DNA of 64,000 bases from Paenibacillus glycinis (GTDB lineage: Bacteria; Bacillota; Bacilli; Paenibacillales; Paenibacillaceae), in contig NZ_JAAAMV010000005.1 in the NCBI RefSeq assembly GCF_009909185.1, positions 124,001 to 188,000 of the forward strand, in the 5' to 3' direction. The translations under genes and the position numbers were made by a program. Positions 25,248 through 34,616 of this stretch are shown in pieces; the stretch's first letter is position 1, and each line of letters starts with the position of its first letter. The notes beneath the pieces were generated by a model. It was not told the origin of the DNA. It ran no database searches and saw only the letters and a program-made list of their open reading frames with translations.

Positions 25248-26565
25248 CGAGCAGTCCTGCTTTCATCGCTTTGTAGACCAGCTGCGAGAACAAGCTGTTG
25301 GACCAGGCGAACCATTTGCGCGTGAACACGGCGGGATCGTCCGAATGGAAGCCTTCATGCATGAAGCCGGTGTCGGCGTCCGTCGCTTCCAAGACCGCGA
25401 TCATGGCCAGCTTCTCTTCGTCCGTCTCGGCCGTCAGCCCTTGCATGGACAGCGCCATATGCCAGATATACCCCGGCGGCGTATGCGGGCTTCCGATGCC
25501 TTTCGCGGCGGTGCCCTCGTAATAGAACGGGTTTTCCTTGCTCAAGGCGAAGCGGCGCGTGTTCCGGTAGATCGGATCGTCCCCGTCCACGTAGCCGAGG
25601 TACGGAATCGAGATCAAGCCCGGCGTGCCCGCGTCGTCCATCAGGCAGTAATTGCCGAAGCCGTCGGTTTCGTACGCGTAGATCGGGCCGAACTCCGGAT
25701 GCCGGTAGATGCCGTACAGCTGGATGCCGTGGTTGATCTCGCGCTCCAGCTTGGCCATTTCCTTCTCGAACGACAGGTCGCGGAAGACGAATTCGGCGAT
25801 CTCGCGCATCTGGCGGAGCGTCACGACCGCGAACATGTTGTCCGGGATGTTGTAATGGAAATCGCAGGCGTCGTCGCTCGGCCGGAAGCCGGACCAGATC
25901 ATGCCCGTGTAGTTGACCGGCATGCCGAGGCCGTCGTTCATGAGCGAATCGGTCATGATGCCGTTGTCGCGCTCGAAGCGGTACGGCGAACGCTCGAAAT
26001 GGTACTGCTCCCGCTTCCACAGGTCGACCGCCGCGCGCATCGCGACCTTGAAATCCGCGTCGAAGATGTCGGCGCGGCCGGTTTCTTTCCAGTACGCGAA
26101 GGCGAGGCGCATCGAGAAACAGATGGAATCGAGCTCGAATTTGCGCTCCCATACCCAAGGCGACATGTCCGTCTTGTCGTCGGTGTTCCAGTGCCAATCG
26201 TTCGCCAGCTCGTTGAACGCGTTCGCGTACGGATCGATGACGATGTTGCGCATGTGCAGCTTGATCAAGCCGCCGATGATCCGCTGCAGGTCGGCGTCGT
26301 CCTTGGCGAACGGCACGTAATGCATGACCTGCTCGACGGAATCGCGCAGCCACATCGCGGGAATATCCCCTGTAATGACGAACGTCGTGCCGTCATTCAG
26401 CAGCTTCGTCGTCGTTTCCAGCGTATTCGGAAAACAGTTCTTGAACAGCTGCAGCAGCTTCGGCCGGTGCGCGAGGCGCGTCTCCGCCTCCGCCAGCACC
26501 GCTTGCACGGATTGCGGCAGCGGCAGGTGCGGCATGTCGATTTTGGGCAATCTGAATTGTTCCAT
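25237..26565 (-). CDS. GH125 exo-alpha-1,6-mannosidase
   Basis: 442-residue inverting mannosidase with the family hallmarks GDIPAMWLRDS (near residue 66), IDPYANAFN and GMIWSGFRPSDDAC, and the late PGYIWHMALS and WSNSLFSQLV patterns. GH125 enzymes remove terminal alpha-1,6-mannose, for example from host N-glycans or fungal mannan. CAAAGGGG lies 8 nt before the ATG. It is the first enzyme after the importer genes and overlaps the following glycosidase gene. Cytoplasmic, as no signal peptide is present. Confidence 0.95.
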   Translation of the reverse strand: MEQFRLPKIDMPHLPLPQSVQAVLAEAETRLAHRPKLLQLFKNCFPNTLETTTKLLNDGTTFVITGDIPAMWLRDSVEQVMHYVPFAKDDADLQRIIGGLIKLHMRNIVIDPYANAFNELANDWHWNTDDKTDMSPWVWERKFELDSICFSMRLAFAYWKETGRADIFDADFKVAMRAAVDLWKREQYHFERSPYRFERDNGIMTDSLMNDGLGMPVNYTGMIWSGFRPSDDACDFHYNIPDNMFAVVTLRQMREIAEFVFRDLSFEKEMAKLEREINHGIQLYGIYRHPEFGPIYAYETDGFGNYCLMDDAGTPGLISIPYLGYVDGDDPIYRNTRRFALSKENPFYYEGTAAKGIGSPHTPPGYIWHMALSMQGLTAETDEEKLAMIAVLEATDADTGFMHEGFHSDDPAVFTRKWFAWSNSLFSQLVYKAMKAGLLDGK

Positions 26566-26717
26566 CGTGGTTTTCCCCTTTGTCGTTACTGTATCGCTTC
26601 GTTGCTTATGCGCGCCGCAAGCGGCCCGCGGGCGGTTGTCCGCGCCGCGGCCGCTTGCGCCGTCAAATGTTCGTGATGTCGATCCTTCGCACCGTTAACC
26701 TTCGATGCTTAAGGGCA

Positions 26718-27632
26718 TTACTCCTTCACGGCGCCAACCGTCAACCCTTGCACGAAATAGCGCTGGAAGAACGGATACGCGAGCACGATCGGCCCGGTCG
26801 CCAGGACGACCATCGCCATCCGCGACGTATCCTGCGGCATCGACTGCAGCACGGCCGTCCCCAGGGAGGCGTTGTTGCTGTTGGCGAGAATGAACTGCAT
26901 GCTGTTCTCGATCCGCATCAGCATCGATTGCAGCGGCACCAGGTCGGGGTTCTCGATGTACAGCTGGGCGTTGAACCAGTCGTTCCAGTAGCCGAGCACG
27001 CTGAACAGCGCGATCGTCGCGAGCCCCGGCAGCGCGAGCGGGATGATCAGGCGGAAGAAGATCCCGAACTCGCCGGCCCCGTCGATCTTGCCGGATTCGA
27101 TGATCGCGTCCGGAATCATGGTGGCGAAGAACGTACGCATGATCATGATGTAGAAAGCATTGACGGCCATCGGCAGGATCAGCGCCCAGAGCGAATCCCC
27201 CAGGTGGAGAAACTGCGTCGTCACGATGTAGGAAGGCACGAGGCCTCCGTTGAACAGCATCGTGAAAAACGCCATGAACGAGAAAAACTTACGGTATTTG
27301 AAGCTTTTGCGCGAGATCGCGTACGCGAAGAACGAGATCATCGCGAGACTCAGCGCCGTGCCGACGACCGTGACGAGAATCGTCACGCCGTAGGAGCGCA
27401 ATAGCTGGTCGCCCGCTTTGAACAGGTAGCTGTAAGCTTCGGTGCTCCATTTATTCGGAAACAGCGAATACCCGTCCTTCGCCAGCGTCTTCTCGTCGGT
27501 GAACGAGACGATCAAGACGAGCAGGAACGGAAACACGCAAGCCAGCGCGAACAGGCCGGCGAGAAGGTTGAAAATGACGTTCCAGGCCGGCGTCAGCCGG
27601 TGGAAGTCCTTCGGTTTGGTCAAGGATGCCAT
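26718..27632 (-). CDS. Sugar ABC transporter permease, LplC/CUT1 type
   Basis: 304 residues with six membrane helices and the EAA-type loop IIESGKIDGAGEFGIFFRLI (about 190-209), typical of carbohydrate permeases of the LplC group. AAAGGAG precedes the ATG. It pairs with the permease at 27744-28679 and the lipoprotein at 28896-30413 and is followed after about 150 bp by GH125. No ATPase gene is in the operon; such Paenibacillaceae importers usually share an MsmX-like ATPase encoded elsewhere. Confidence 0.93.
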   Translation of the reverse strand: MASLTKPKDFHRLTPAWNVIFNLLAGLFALACVFPFLLVLIVSFTDEKTLAKDGYSLFPNKWSTEAYSYLFKAGDQLLRSYGVTILVTVVGTALSLAMISFFAYAISRKSFKYRKFFSFMAFFTMLFNGGLVPSYIVTTQFLHLGDSLWALILPMAVNAFYIMIMRTFFATMIPDAIIESGKIDGAGEFGIFFRLIIPLALPGLATIALFSVLGYWNDWFNAQLYIENPDLVPLQSMLMRIENSMQFILANSNNASLGTAVLQSMPQDTSRMAMVVLATGPIVLAYPFFQRYFVQGLTVGAVKE

Positions 27633-27743
27633 GATGTTTGCTCCTTTCTGGGTAACTTTTTATGCTTGCGAAGTTAGATCGGGCTTACGAAGAGACGAAT
27701 GCTGCATTCCCTGTCTTCCGACAATGAACGCAAACCAATCGTC

Positions 27744-28679
27744 TTAGAATAGCGCGTTGTCTTTATTAAAGCGCCGAACGATGTAGTTGGACGTGATGAC
27801 GAGCACGAAGCCGACGAACGATTGATACAGGCCGGCCGCCGTGCTCATGCCGATCTCCCCGGTCGTCTTCAGACCCCGGTAGACGTAAGTATCGATGACG
27901 TTCGTCACGCTGTACAGCGTCCCGGAATCCCGGGGAACTTGATAGAAGAGGCCGAAGTCGGCGTAGAATATGCGGCCGATGGCCAGCAGGGTCAAGATGG
28001 TCATCAGCGGCGTCAGCATCGGCAGGGTGACGTTGCGGATCTGCTGCCATTTGTTCGCGCCGTCGATCATCGCCGCTTCGTACAGCGACTTGTCGATGCC
28101 CATGATGGCCGCCAGATAGACGACGCTGTTGTAGCCGAGCGACTTCCACAGGAACACGACGATGATGATGAACGGCCAATATTTCGGCTCGGAGTACCAC
28201 TGCTGCGGATCCATGCCGAGTCCGAGCGCGATTTTGTTGATCACGCCGCGGTCGAAGCTGAGGAAGCTATATACGAAATAACTGACGATGACCCAAGACA
28301 GGAAGTACGGCATGAACATGCCGGTCTGGTACCATTTCGCCAACTTCTTATTTGCGATCTCGGAGAGGATGACCGCCATGGCGACCGCCAGGACGAGCCC
28401 GATAAAGATGAATACGATATTGTACAGCAGGGTATTCCGTGTGATGGTATACGCGTCGTCGGTGCTGAAGAGGAATTTGAAGTTGTCGAAGCCGACCCAG
28501 CGGCTATGGATGAAGCTGGACAGGAACCCTCCGTGTATTCGGTATTCCTTGAACGAAATAACGGCGCCAAGCATCGGCAAATAAGAAAACAACAAAAACC
28601 AGACGGTAGCCGGAAGCACCATCAGGAGCAGGGCTTTATTGCGATTGATGTCTTTGAAGAAACGCCCTAAGGCTTTCAT
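27744..28679 (-). CDS. Sugar ABC transporter permease, LplB/CUT1 type
   Basis: 311 residues; six membrane helices and the EAA loop YEAAMIDGANKWQQIRNVTL. The frame extends upstream to 28733, but the ATG at 28679 has AAAGGGTG 6 nt before it and begins MKALGRFFKD, as in LplB homologues. It forms the importer channel with the LplC-type gene. Between it and the upstream binding-protein gene lies a strong intrinsic terminator (28846-28879), so expression is expected to be lower than that of the binding protein. Confidence 0.93.
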   Translation of the reverse strand: MKALGRFFKDINRNKALLLMVLPATVWFLLFSYLPMLGAVISFKEYRIHGGFLSSFIHSRWVGFDNFKFLFSTDDAYTITRNTLLYNIVFIFIGLVLAVAMAVILSEIANKKLAKWYQTGMFMPYFLSWVIVSYFVYSFLSFDRGVINKIALGLGMDPQQWYSEPKYWPFIIIVVFLWKSLGYNSVVYLAAIMGIDKSLYEAAMIDGANKWQQIRNVTLPMLTPLMTILTLLAIGRIFYADFGLFYQVPRDSGTLYSVTNVIDTYVYRGLKTTGEIGMSTAAGLYQSFVGFVLVITSNYIVRRFNKDNALF

Positions 28680-28845
28680 GGGGTTCACCCTTTCTAAGCG
28701 AAGTCGGTTCGCAGCGCCAAGGGCCTGCGGCAATTCGTCCCAAGATGAAACGGCTGATGCCGTCCATTGGCGGCGGCGCAGGTTTCATCCCATAGAACCA
28801 GAAACAACGTATAGGATGTCCAATCCCGTCCGTTTCCCTGTTTTT

Positions 28846-28879
28846 GAAAAAAAAGGGCGAATGCCGAACATTCGCCCTT
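28846..28879 (-). terminator. Intrinsic terminator between lipoprotein and permease genes
   Basis: An 11-bp perfect stem AAGGGCGAATG/CATTCGCCCTT with loop CCGAA, followed on the minus strand by TTTTTTTT. It lies 17 bp after the stop of the binding-protein gene and about 170 bp before the LplB-type start. It probably sets a high receptor-to-permease ratio by partial termination. Confidence 0.88.
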
Positions 28880-28895
28880 CGGTGCTATAAATGGC

Positions 28896-30413
28896 TTACT
28901 TGGCTTGCGTGGCTTTCCAAGCGTCGAGCTGCGTTTGCGCTTCGGTCAGGATTTTGCCAAGACCCGCGTCGTTCAGCTTCTTGATCGCTTGCGGCAAGTA
29001 TTTGTCCGGATCGACCGTACCCGTCATGAGCGGCGCCCAGAAGGATTCCTTCGCGTTTTGCACGGCCGCGATCTCGCTCGATACTTTCGTCGGATCGAAG
29101 TTGAAGCCGAGCAATGCGGCAGGTTTGCCGGCATCGTTGTATTTCTTGAACTGTTCCCATTTGTCGGCAGGATCGCCAGGGTTCAGGTAAGTAATCATGA
29201 TGTTGCCGAGCGCGAACGTCGGCATGTCGTAGTTCTTGGACTCCGGCAGGTTCTCCATGTAGTCGCCGTCGGTTTTCTTGTAGTGCGTGCCTTCGATGCC
29301 GGAATCGACCATGTTGCGCAGAACCGGATCGGTGTTCAGCAGGTTCAGGAACTCCATCGCTTTCTCTTTATGCTTCGAGTTCGCGGAGATGGCTTGCATG
29401 GAGCCCATGACCGACGAGTTGTAGATCAGCGCGTCGCTCATCGGCGTCGATACGATCGGGTAGCCGTAGCTCGTCGACCATACGTTGTCCGCGAACGGCT
29501 GCGTCGTCGCTTTGTCGGCGAACCATTTGCCCGTCGCCTGCACGTCCGAAGACGATTCCAGCGTCGCGGCTTCCGTCGGGATGTAGCCGGCTTGGTAGTA
29601 TTTGTGCATCGTTTCGAGCGCTTGCTTCATTTCCGGCGTTTCGAAGACGTTGACGATTTTGTAGCCGGTGTCGCCGAGCTTCACGGCGAGCGGGAATTTC
29701 TCGATCAGGTAGTCGTAAGGAATGTACGGCGTGAAGTTCTTGTCCACTTGCAGCGGCGTCACGTCCGGGTTGTTTTGCTTGACCGTCTTCAGCAGCGGCT
29801 CCAGGCTTTCCAGGGAGCGCACGTCCGTGATGCTCAGCTTGTTTTGGTCAAGGATGTTTTTATTGAAGCGCCATACCTCGGATACCGGGAGTTCTTTGTT
29901 CGCCGGCACGCCGTAGTTCTTGCCGTCGACTTTGGAACCGCTCAGGAAGGCCGGGTTCAGCGTGTCGGTGATGCCCTTGCCGTATTGCGTCAACAGATCG
30001 TCGATCGGTGCGAATGCGCCTTTGCGCGCGTTTTGCACGTAATCGAACGCCCATGCCGCCGTGAACATGATGTCCATGTCCGCGCCGGAAGCCGTCAGCA
30101 CCTGCATCTTTTGGTTGTAATCGCCCCAGTCGATCATCGTCATTTTGACCGTTGCGCCGATTTTGTCTTTCGTATAAGCGCTAACCGCTTCCATGACTTT
30201 GTCGACGTCTTTTTGCGGCGTGCCGATCGTGTACCAGTTCAATTCGACCGGTTCGGCGGCGTTGTTGCCGCCCGCGTTGCCGGACGAAGACGTGTTGTTG
30301 TTCGCGGCGGTGTTTCCGTTGTTGCCGCCGTTGCTTCCGCAGGCGCTCAGCAAGAGCATGGCGGCCATGGCGGACGTCAGTCCGATCGCTGCCTTTTTAC
30401 GGGTGATTCCCAT
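28896..30413 (-). CDS. Sugar-binding lipoprotein, LplA type
   Basis: 505-residue extracellular solute-binding protein. Signal peptide with lipobox LLLSACGS (Cys near residue 25), an Asn/Gly-rich linker, then the large family-1 binding fold starting VELNWYTIGTP. GGGAGG lies 8 nt before the ATG. It heads the glycan-uptake operon downstream of a good promoter with a cre-like box, and its neighbours are mannoside-cleaving enzymes. It should therefore capture mannose-containing oligosaccharides. Anchored on the outer face of the membrane. Confidence 0.93.
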   Translation of the reverse strand: MGITRKKAAIGLTSAMAAMLLLSACGSNGGNNGNTAANNNTSSSGNAGGNNAAEPVELNWYTIGTPQKDVDKVMEAVSAYTKDKIGATVKMTMIDWGDYNQKMQVLTASGADMDIMFTAAWAFDYVQNARKGAFAPIDDLLTQYGKGITDTLNPAFLSGSKVDGKNYGVPANKELPVSEVWRFNKNILDQNKLSITDVRSLESLEPLLKTVKQNNPDVTPLQVDKNFTPYIPYDYLIEKFPLAVKLGDTGYKIVNVFETPEMKQALETMHKYYQAGYIPTEAATLESSSDVQATGKWFADKATTQPFADNVWSTSYGYPIVSTPMSDALIYNSSVMGSMQAISANSKHKEKAMEFLNLLNTDPVLRNMVDSGIEGTHYKKTDGDYMENLPESKNYDMPTFALGNIMITYLNPGDPADKWEQFKKYNDAGKPAALLGFNFDPTKVSSEIAAVQNAKESFWAPLMTGTVDPDKYLPQAIKKLNDAGLGKILTEAQTQLDAWKATQAK

Positions 30414-30484
30414 TTGGTGTTGCCTCCCTTTTGTCTGTGTAGCATGTCATCAGTCGCGACTTGGTGCTACTTCATCTTAGAAGA

Positions 30485-30498
30485 TGAAAACATTTTCA
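30485..30498. promoter_or_regulatory. cre-like CcpA site at the transcription start of the glycan operon
   Basis: TGAAAACATTTTCA has perfect 6-bp arms TGAAAA/TTTTCA and differs by one central base from the CcpA cre form TGAAAACGTTTTCA. It overlaps the expected +1 of the promoter at 30502-30530, a usual position for repression. Confidence 0.5.
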
Positions 30499-30501
30499 AA
30501 A

Positions 30502-30530
30502 ATAATAGAAAACAAAGAATAAGTGTACAA
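30502..30530 (-). promoter_or_regulatory. Sigma-A promoter of the glycan-uptake operon
   Basis: On the minus strand TTGTAC and TATTAT are separated by 17 bp, about 90 bp upstream of the lipoprotein ATG. No other candidate of this quality lies in the gap. Confidence 0.65.
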
Positions 30531-30564
30531 ACTAAAGAAAGGAACCGCGAATGGCGCCTCGGCG

Positions 30565-32103
30565 TCACAGCAGCTCCTTAAAATCGCCCGGCACCATCCC
30601 GACATGCTTCTTGAACTGCTTGTAGAAGTAGCCTGTCTCCCAGTAGCCGACCTGTCTTGCGATCTCGTTCACCTTGAGCCGGCTGTCCGCCAGCAGTTCC
30701 TTGGCTTTGTCGATGCGGAACTTGTTCAGGTAATCCGTGAACGTATCCCCCGTCTGCTTGTGAAAGAGCTGCCCGAGGTAATTGGGGTGAATGTGGAACA
30801 GCAGCCCGAGCGACTTCAGCGTCAGCGCCTCCGCGTAGTGTTCGTGGATGTAGCGCAGCGCCTGCTTGATGACGGGACTCATGTCTTCGCCGGAGAACGA
30901 ATCGGCCGCGAAGAATGCCGCCGTCCGGACGGCTTCCTCCACGCCTTCGAGCGAGGCGGCGGTCACCGCTTGATCGAGCACGCCCTGAAACACCGCCGGG
31001 GCATCCGGACGTCCGAGCTTGTCGACTTCCATCTTCATCAGGATCATCAGCTCGATGGCCGCGCCTCTTGCCCGGACGGGATTCAGGCTGCCCGCCGCCC
31101 GTATCGCCCGGAAATCGCGGTCGACGACCGCCATGAGCTCGTCCTTGTCCTTGGCGAGGATGGGCTTGGCATACGCCTCCCACTCGAACAATCCCGGCGG
31201 AAAGGCCGCCGTCTCCGCGGAGAGGCCCGCATAGTCGAGCAGATGCCGGTCATGCCGCACCAGGAAGAACTGCTGCGCCTTGCGCGCTTGAACGTAGCTT
31301 GCGGCGGCATCGGCCGTCGGCACGATCCCGCCGAGCGCGATCCGCGGGCCGAGCTGCCTGCTTTCCCACTTGTCCGCCGCTCTTTCCAAGGCTTCCGTCA
31401 CCTTAGCTTGATCCGGCTCGCCCCCGTTTATGCAGCAGGCGGCGACCAGATCCCCCTCGTCGTTGCGAAAGGGAACGAACGACAAGCCCTCCGCCTCTTC
31501 GGCCAGCAGATCCGCGATGCAGTCGTCCAGCTCGCGGCCGGCGGCATTCGGCTCCGGACGGAAACGGATAATCGCCAGCGCCGCGTACGGCTTCGAAAGA
31601 TCGATGCCGAGGAGCGCCGTCCGCTCCGTCAGCTCGGGGAACGCGATCCGCCCGTGCACCCAACGGGTCAAGACGTTGTCCCGCAGGATGCCGATCTCGT
31701 CCTCCCCGAAATCCTGCGCCGGCTTGTCCGCGTCCAGCTTCCGTACCGTATCGGCCAAGGTCGCCTCCAGTTCCTCGAAGCGAATCGGCTTCAGCAGGTA
31801 ATTTTCGATGCCGAGGCGCATGCCTTCCTTCAGAAAATCGAATTCGTTGTATCCGCTCAGGATGATCGCCTTCAACTGCGGCTGCAGCTCCCGCGCCTTG
31901 CGGATCAGCTCGAGTCCGGTCATGATCGGCATGGAGATGTCCGTGATGAGCAGATCGACCCGCACCTCGCGCAGCCGCTCCAGCGCTTCTTCGCCGTCCT
32001 CGGCGCTGCCGACGACCTCCAGGCCGAAAGCGGACCAGTCGACGGCGTCGCTCAAGCCTTCCGTGATGAACGGCTCGTCGTCCACGAGCAATACTTTATA
32101 CAT
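30565..32103 (-). CDS. YesN-type response regulator with AraC DNA-binding domain
   Basis: 512 residues: receiver domain (1-125) with D55 in LLITDIS and the Lys of YLLKPI; a variable middle region (about 130-400); and a C-terminal AraC double helix-turn-helix ending near IARQVGYWETGYFYKQFKKHVG. It overlaps the sensor kinase gene by 8 bp and lies just upstream of the LplABC/mannosidase operon. Phosphorylated regulator most likely activates that operon when a glycan is sensed outside. Confidence 0.95.
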   Translation of the reverse strand: MYKVLLVDDEPFITEGLSDAVDWSAFGLEVVGSAEDGEEALERLREVRVDLLITDISMPIMTGLELIRKARELQPQLKAIILSGYNEFDFLKEGMRLGIENYLLKPIRFEELEATLADTVRKLDADKPAQDFGEDEIGILRDNVLTRWVHGRIAFPELTERTALLGIDLSKPYAALAIIRFRPEPNAAGRELDDCIADLLAEEAEGLSFVPFRNDEGDLVAACCINGGEPDQAKVTEALERAADKWESRQLGPRIALGGIVPTADAAASYVQARKAQQFFLVRHDRHLLDYAGLSAETAAFPPGLFEWEAYAKPILAKDKDELMAVVDRDFRAIRAAGSLNPVRARGAAIELMILMKMEVDKLGRPDAPAVFQGVLDQAVTAASLEGVEEAVRTAAFFAADSFSGEDMSPVIKQALRYIHEHYAEALTLKSLGLLFHIHPNYLGQLFHKQTGDTFTDYLNKFRIDKAKELLADSRLKVNEIARQVGYWETGYFYKQFKKHVGMVPGDFKELL

Positions 32104-33925
32104 CGCCAGCTTCCTCTCTGTGATCGGCCGCGGGCCAGGTCACCGTCACCGATGTCCCCTTCCCCGGCATGCTCTCTATGCCAAGCCCGTAACCGGGCCC
32201 GTGCACGAGCGCAATCCGCTCGTGCACGCTGCGCAGTCCGAAGGACTGCTGTTCCTCGGTTTCCGGCGCCTTCAGCCGGCGCATGACGCTCGCGAGCTTC
32301 TCCGGCTCGATGCCCTTGCCGTTATCGGCTATCCGGACCCGGATAAGGCCGTTCTCTTGCGCGGCTTCGATGGTCAGCCGGTTGTTCTTGCGCCGGGAAT
32401 CCATCCCGTGCACGATATAGTTCTCCACGATCGGCTGCAGCAGCAGCTTGGATACGGGCACCGCCAGCAGCTCCTGCTCGCAGTCGATGACATAGGAGAA
32501 CTTGTCCTTATAGCGAATCCGGAACAGCTCCAGGTACAGCCTGCACATCTCGAGCTCCTCGCCCAGCGTGTTCTCCGCCTTCGCGCTGACCGAGTTGCGG
32601 AACAGCGCCGCGAGGCTGTAGATCATCTCGCCGACGTCGACCGCGCCCTGCGACACCGCCCGCATCCGGATGACCTCCAGCGTGTTGTAGAGGAAATGCG
32701 GATTCACCCTGGCCTGCAGGGCGGCAAGCTCGGTCTGCTTATGCCTCAGCTCCGCCTTGTATTCCCGGTCGATATGCCGTCCCAGCTCGTCGAGCATCTC
32801 GTTGAAGCTCTGGGAGATCTGCCCGAGCTCGTCCTCGCGGGCATCCTGCAGGCGGGCCGTGAGGTCGCCGCCCTCCACCTTCCGCATGAAGTGCACGATC
32901 CGGTTCGTCCGCCGCGCGATGCTGACGATGACGATGGACGGAATGATCACCGCGACGAGAATGCAGATGGAGCTGATCAGGATGATCGCCCGCTGGAGGC
33001 CCGCGTACGCCTCGGCCATCGCGCTCTTGGGCGTGATGCCGACGACGAGAAAGCCGGCCTTGTTCTGCGTCAGCGTGGAGATGTACGACGGTTCGTCGAG
33101 CAGCTCGGTTTCCCTCAGGGATCCGATCTGCTTCATGTACGGGAAGGTCTGCCCGTAATAACGGTTGGCGGAATCGGACAGCACCTGCCCGTCCGGCGAC
33201 AGCACCAGAATCTCGCCCTTGAGCGGAGTCCGCTGCCGGTCGAGCGACCGGTTCACCATGCCGGAGTCGAAGTATACGAGCAGCTGTCCGATGTTCTTGA
33301 GCGTATTCTTATCGTTCACCTGCGCGCGCATGGAATACAGCTGCGTGTTCCATTGGCCGATCAGCCCGCGGATCCAGACGTTCGGCGTCGCCGCCACGGG
33401 CCCTTCCGCCGCCATGATGTCGGGAATGTACGAACGGATCGGATTGGTCTTGTACAGCCGGCGCGGGCCGTTCAGATTGAAGGCGTACAGCTGCTGCATG
33501 TCCGTGCTGTACAGCAGGATGTTCTGAATGTCGGGATCGGCATCCATCCGGTTCGCGAGATAGCTGAGGATATCGACCGCGCCCTCGTTGCCCCCCGCGT
33601 AATTCTGATCGAGCATGTACTGCGCGTAATCGCTGTAGGAATGCCGGAGGAAGTAGGACGCGTTGCTCGCGAGCAGGCTGTTGCGGTAGATGTCCTGCAC
33701 CGTGTTCTGCACCCAGTCGTACTTCTGCTCCATGTAGCGGTTCACCCGCTCCATCGCCTGCTTCTGGTTGTTCAGTTCGCTGCTCACGATGGAATCGGAC
33801 ATGAGATTGAAGAGCAAGTAAGAGAGCGTGATGATCGTCAAATTCACGATGACTGCGAAGACGAGGATGACTTTGACGAACAGGTTGTTCTGTATATAGT
33901 TGCGGTAGATCTTCCGGAATCTCAA
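32096..33925 (-). CDS. YesM-type sensor histidine kinase
   Basis: 609 residues: membrane helix at about 17-40, an extracellular sensor of about 260 residues (Cache-like), second helix about 308-332, HAMP, His-kinase box LQARVNPHFLYNTLEVIRM, and an ATPase domain with LLLQPIVENYIVHG and IADNGKGI. The start is a TTG (LRFRK read as Met) with AGAGGG 9 nt upstream; no better ATG is near. It partners the overlapping response regulator and probably detects the oligosaccharide or loaded binding protein. Confidence 0.95.
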   Translation of the reverse strand: MRFRKIYRNYIQNNLFVKVILVFAVIVNLTIITLSYLLFNLMSDSIVSSELNNQKQAMERVNRYMEQKYDWVQNTVQDIYRNSLLASNASYFLRHSYSDYAQYMLDQNYAGGNEGAVDILSYLANRMDADPDIQNILLYSTDMQQLYAFNLNGPRRLYKTNPIRSYIPDIMAAEGPVAATPNVWIRGLIGQWNTQLYSMRAQVNDKNTLKNIGQLLVYFDSGMVNRSLDRQRTPLKGEILVLSPDGQVLSDSANRYYGQTFPYMKQIGSLRETELLDEPSYISTLTQNKAGFLVVGITPKSAMAEAYAGLQRAIILISSICILVAVIIPSIVIVSIARRTNRIVHFMRKVEGGDLTARLQDAREDELGQISQSFNEMLDELGRHIDREYKAELRHKQTELAALQARVNPHFLYNTLEVIRMRAVSQGAVDVGEMIYSLAALFRNSVSAKAENTLGEELEMCRLYLELFRIRYKDKFSYVIDCEQELLAVPVSKLLLQPIVENYIVHGMDSRRKNNRLTIEAAQENGLIRVRIADNGKGIEPEKLASVMRRLKAPETEEQQSFGLRSVHERIALVHGPGYGLGIESMPGKGTSVTVTWPAADHREEAGDV

Positions 33926-34193
33926 GCGCCCGTGCCCTCTCTCGTCGATGGTTAGGATTTGCCGACATTATAACATTAAGTCTCGGGCCGCGCCTATTCG
34001 GCCGCGCCTTCGCGAGATGTCCGTTCGCTGGCGGCCGCGCCCCTTTATTACCCAATAATTACCATGTTAAGATTCCCGCCGGCTGTCCCTCTTCCATCCG
34101 ATTGTGGTAGAATATAGATTCCGATTGATAGGCGCTTTTGTCGAAGGAGAAGACATATCCCCGCAAAAGAAGGTAAGAGGAGAGATTCAGAGC

Positions 34194-34616
34194 ATGGAAA
34201 CGAACATCCAGACGACGGCACCGCGTTCCGCCGAACGCACGAGTCGCCGGTCCAAGCCGTCCATTCCGGTGTTTCTCGCGGTATGGGTGCTGCTGATCGG
34301 CTCCGGCGTCGCCGGCACGGTATGGTATACCGGCCAGGTGAAAGCCAAGCTGACTCAAGACATCGGCAACCAAACGTCGAAGCAGATCACGGCGATGCAG
34401 CAGAACTACGATGCGCAGCTGAAGCAAATGCAGACCCAATTCTCCGGCGAGCTGAGCAAAGTGCAGGGCAAGGTCGACGCCCTGAACGAGCTGCTGGAAT
34501 TCACGAAGGATAATACGAACACGAAGACCGACAACAGCAACAAGCTGTATACGCAGCTGAGCGAGGTCGAGAAGAAGCTGGCCGAGCTGCAGAAAAGCCT
34601 GGACGTGCTGAAATGA
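34194..34616 (+). CDS. Small membrane-anchored coiled-coil protein
   Basis: 140 residues; unrecognised family. A basic cytoplasmic N-terminus (about 1-27), one membrane helix (VFLAVWVLLIGSGVAGTVWY, about 28-47), then a heptad-rich coiled coil to the C-terminus (MQTQFSGELSKVQGKVDALN, LSEVEKKLAELQKSLDVL). AGAGGAG lies about 11 nt before the ATG. Its stop overlaps the ATG of the NAGPA-type glycosidase gene (ATGA). The two are made together, so it may scaffold that enzyme at the membrane. Confidence 0.75.
   Translation: METNIQTTAPRSAERTSRRSKPSIPVFLAVWVLLIGSGVAGTVWYTGQVKAKLTQDIGNQTSKQITAMQQNYDAQLKQMQTQFSGELSKVQGKVDALNELLEFTKDNTNTKTDNSNKLYTQLSEVEKKLAELQKSLDVLK

Noticed and set aside
22050..25325. 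Very long plus-strand open frame (over 1,000 codons), rich in Arg, Leu and Val
   Set aside because: Exact antisense of the clan GH-A glycosidase gene; no domain motifs, composition typical of GC-rich shadow frames. The same applies to 19274-22327, 9061-11409 and 5677-7233.
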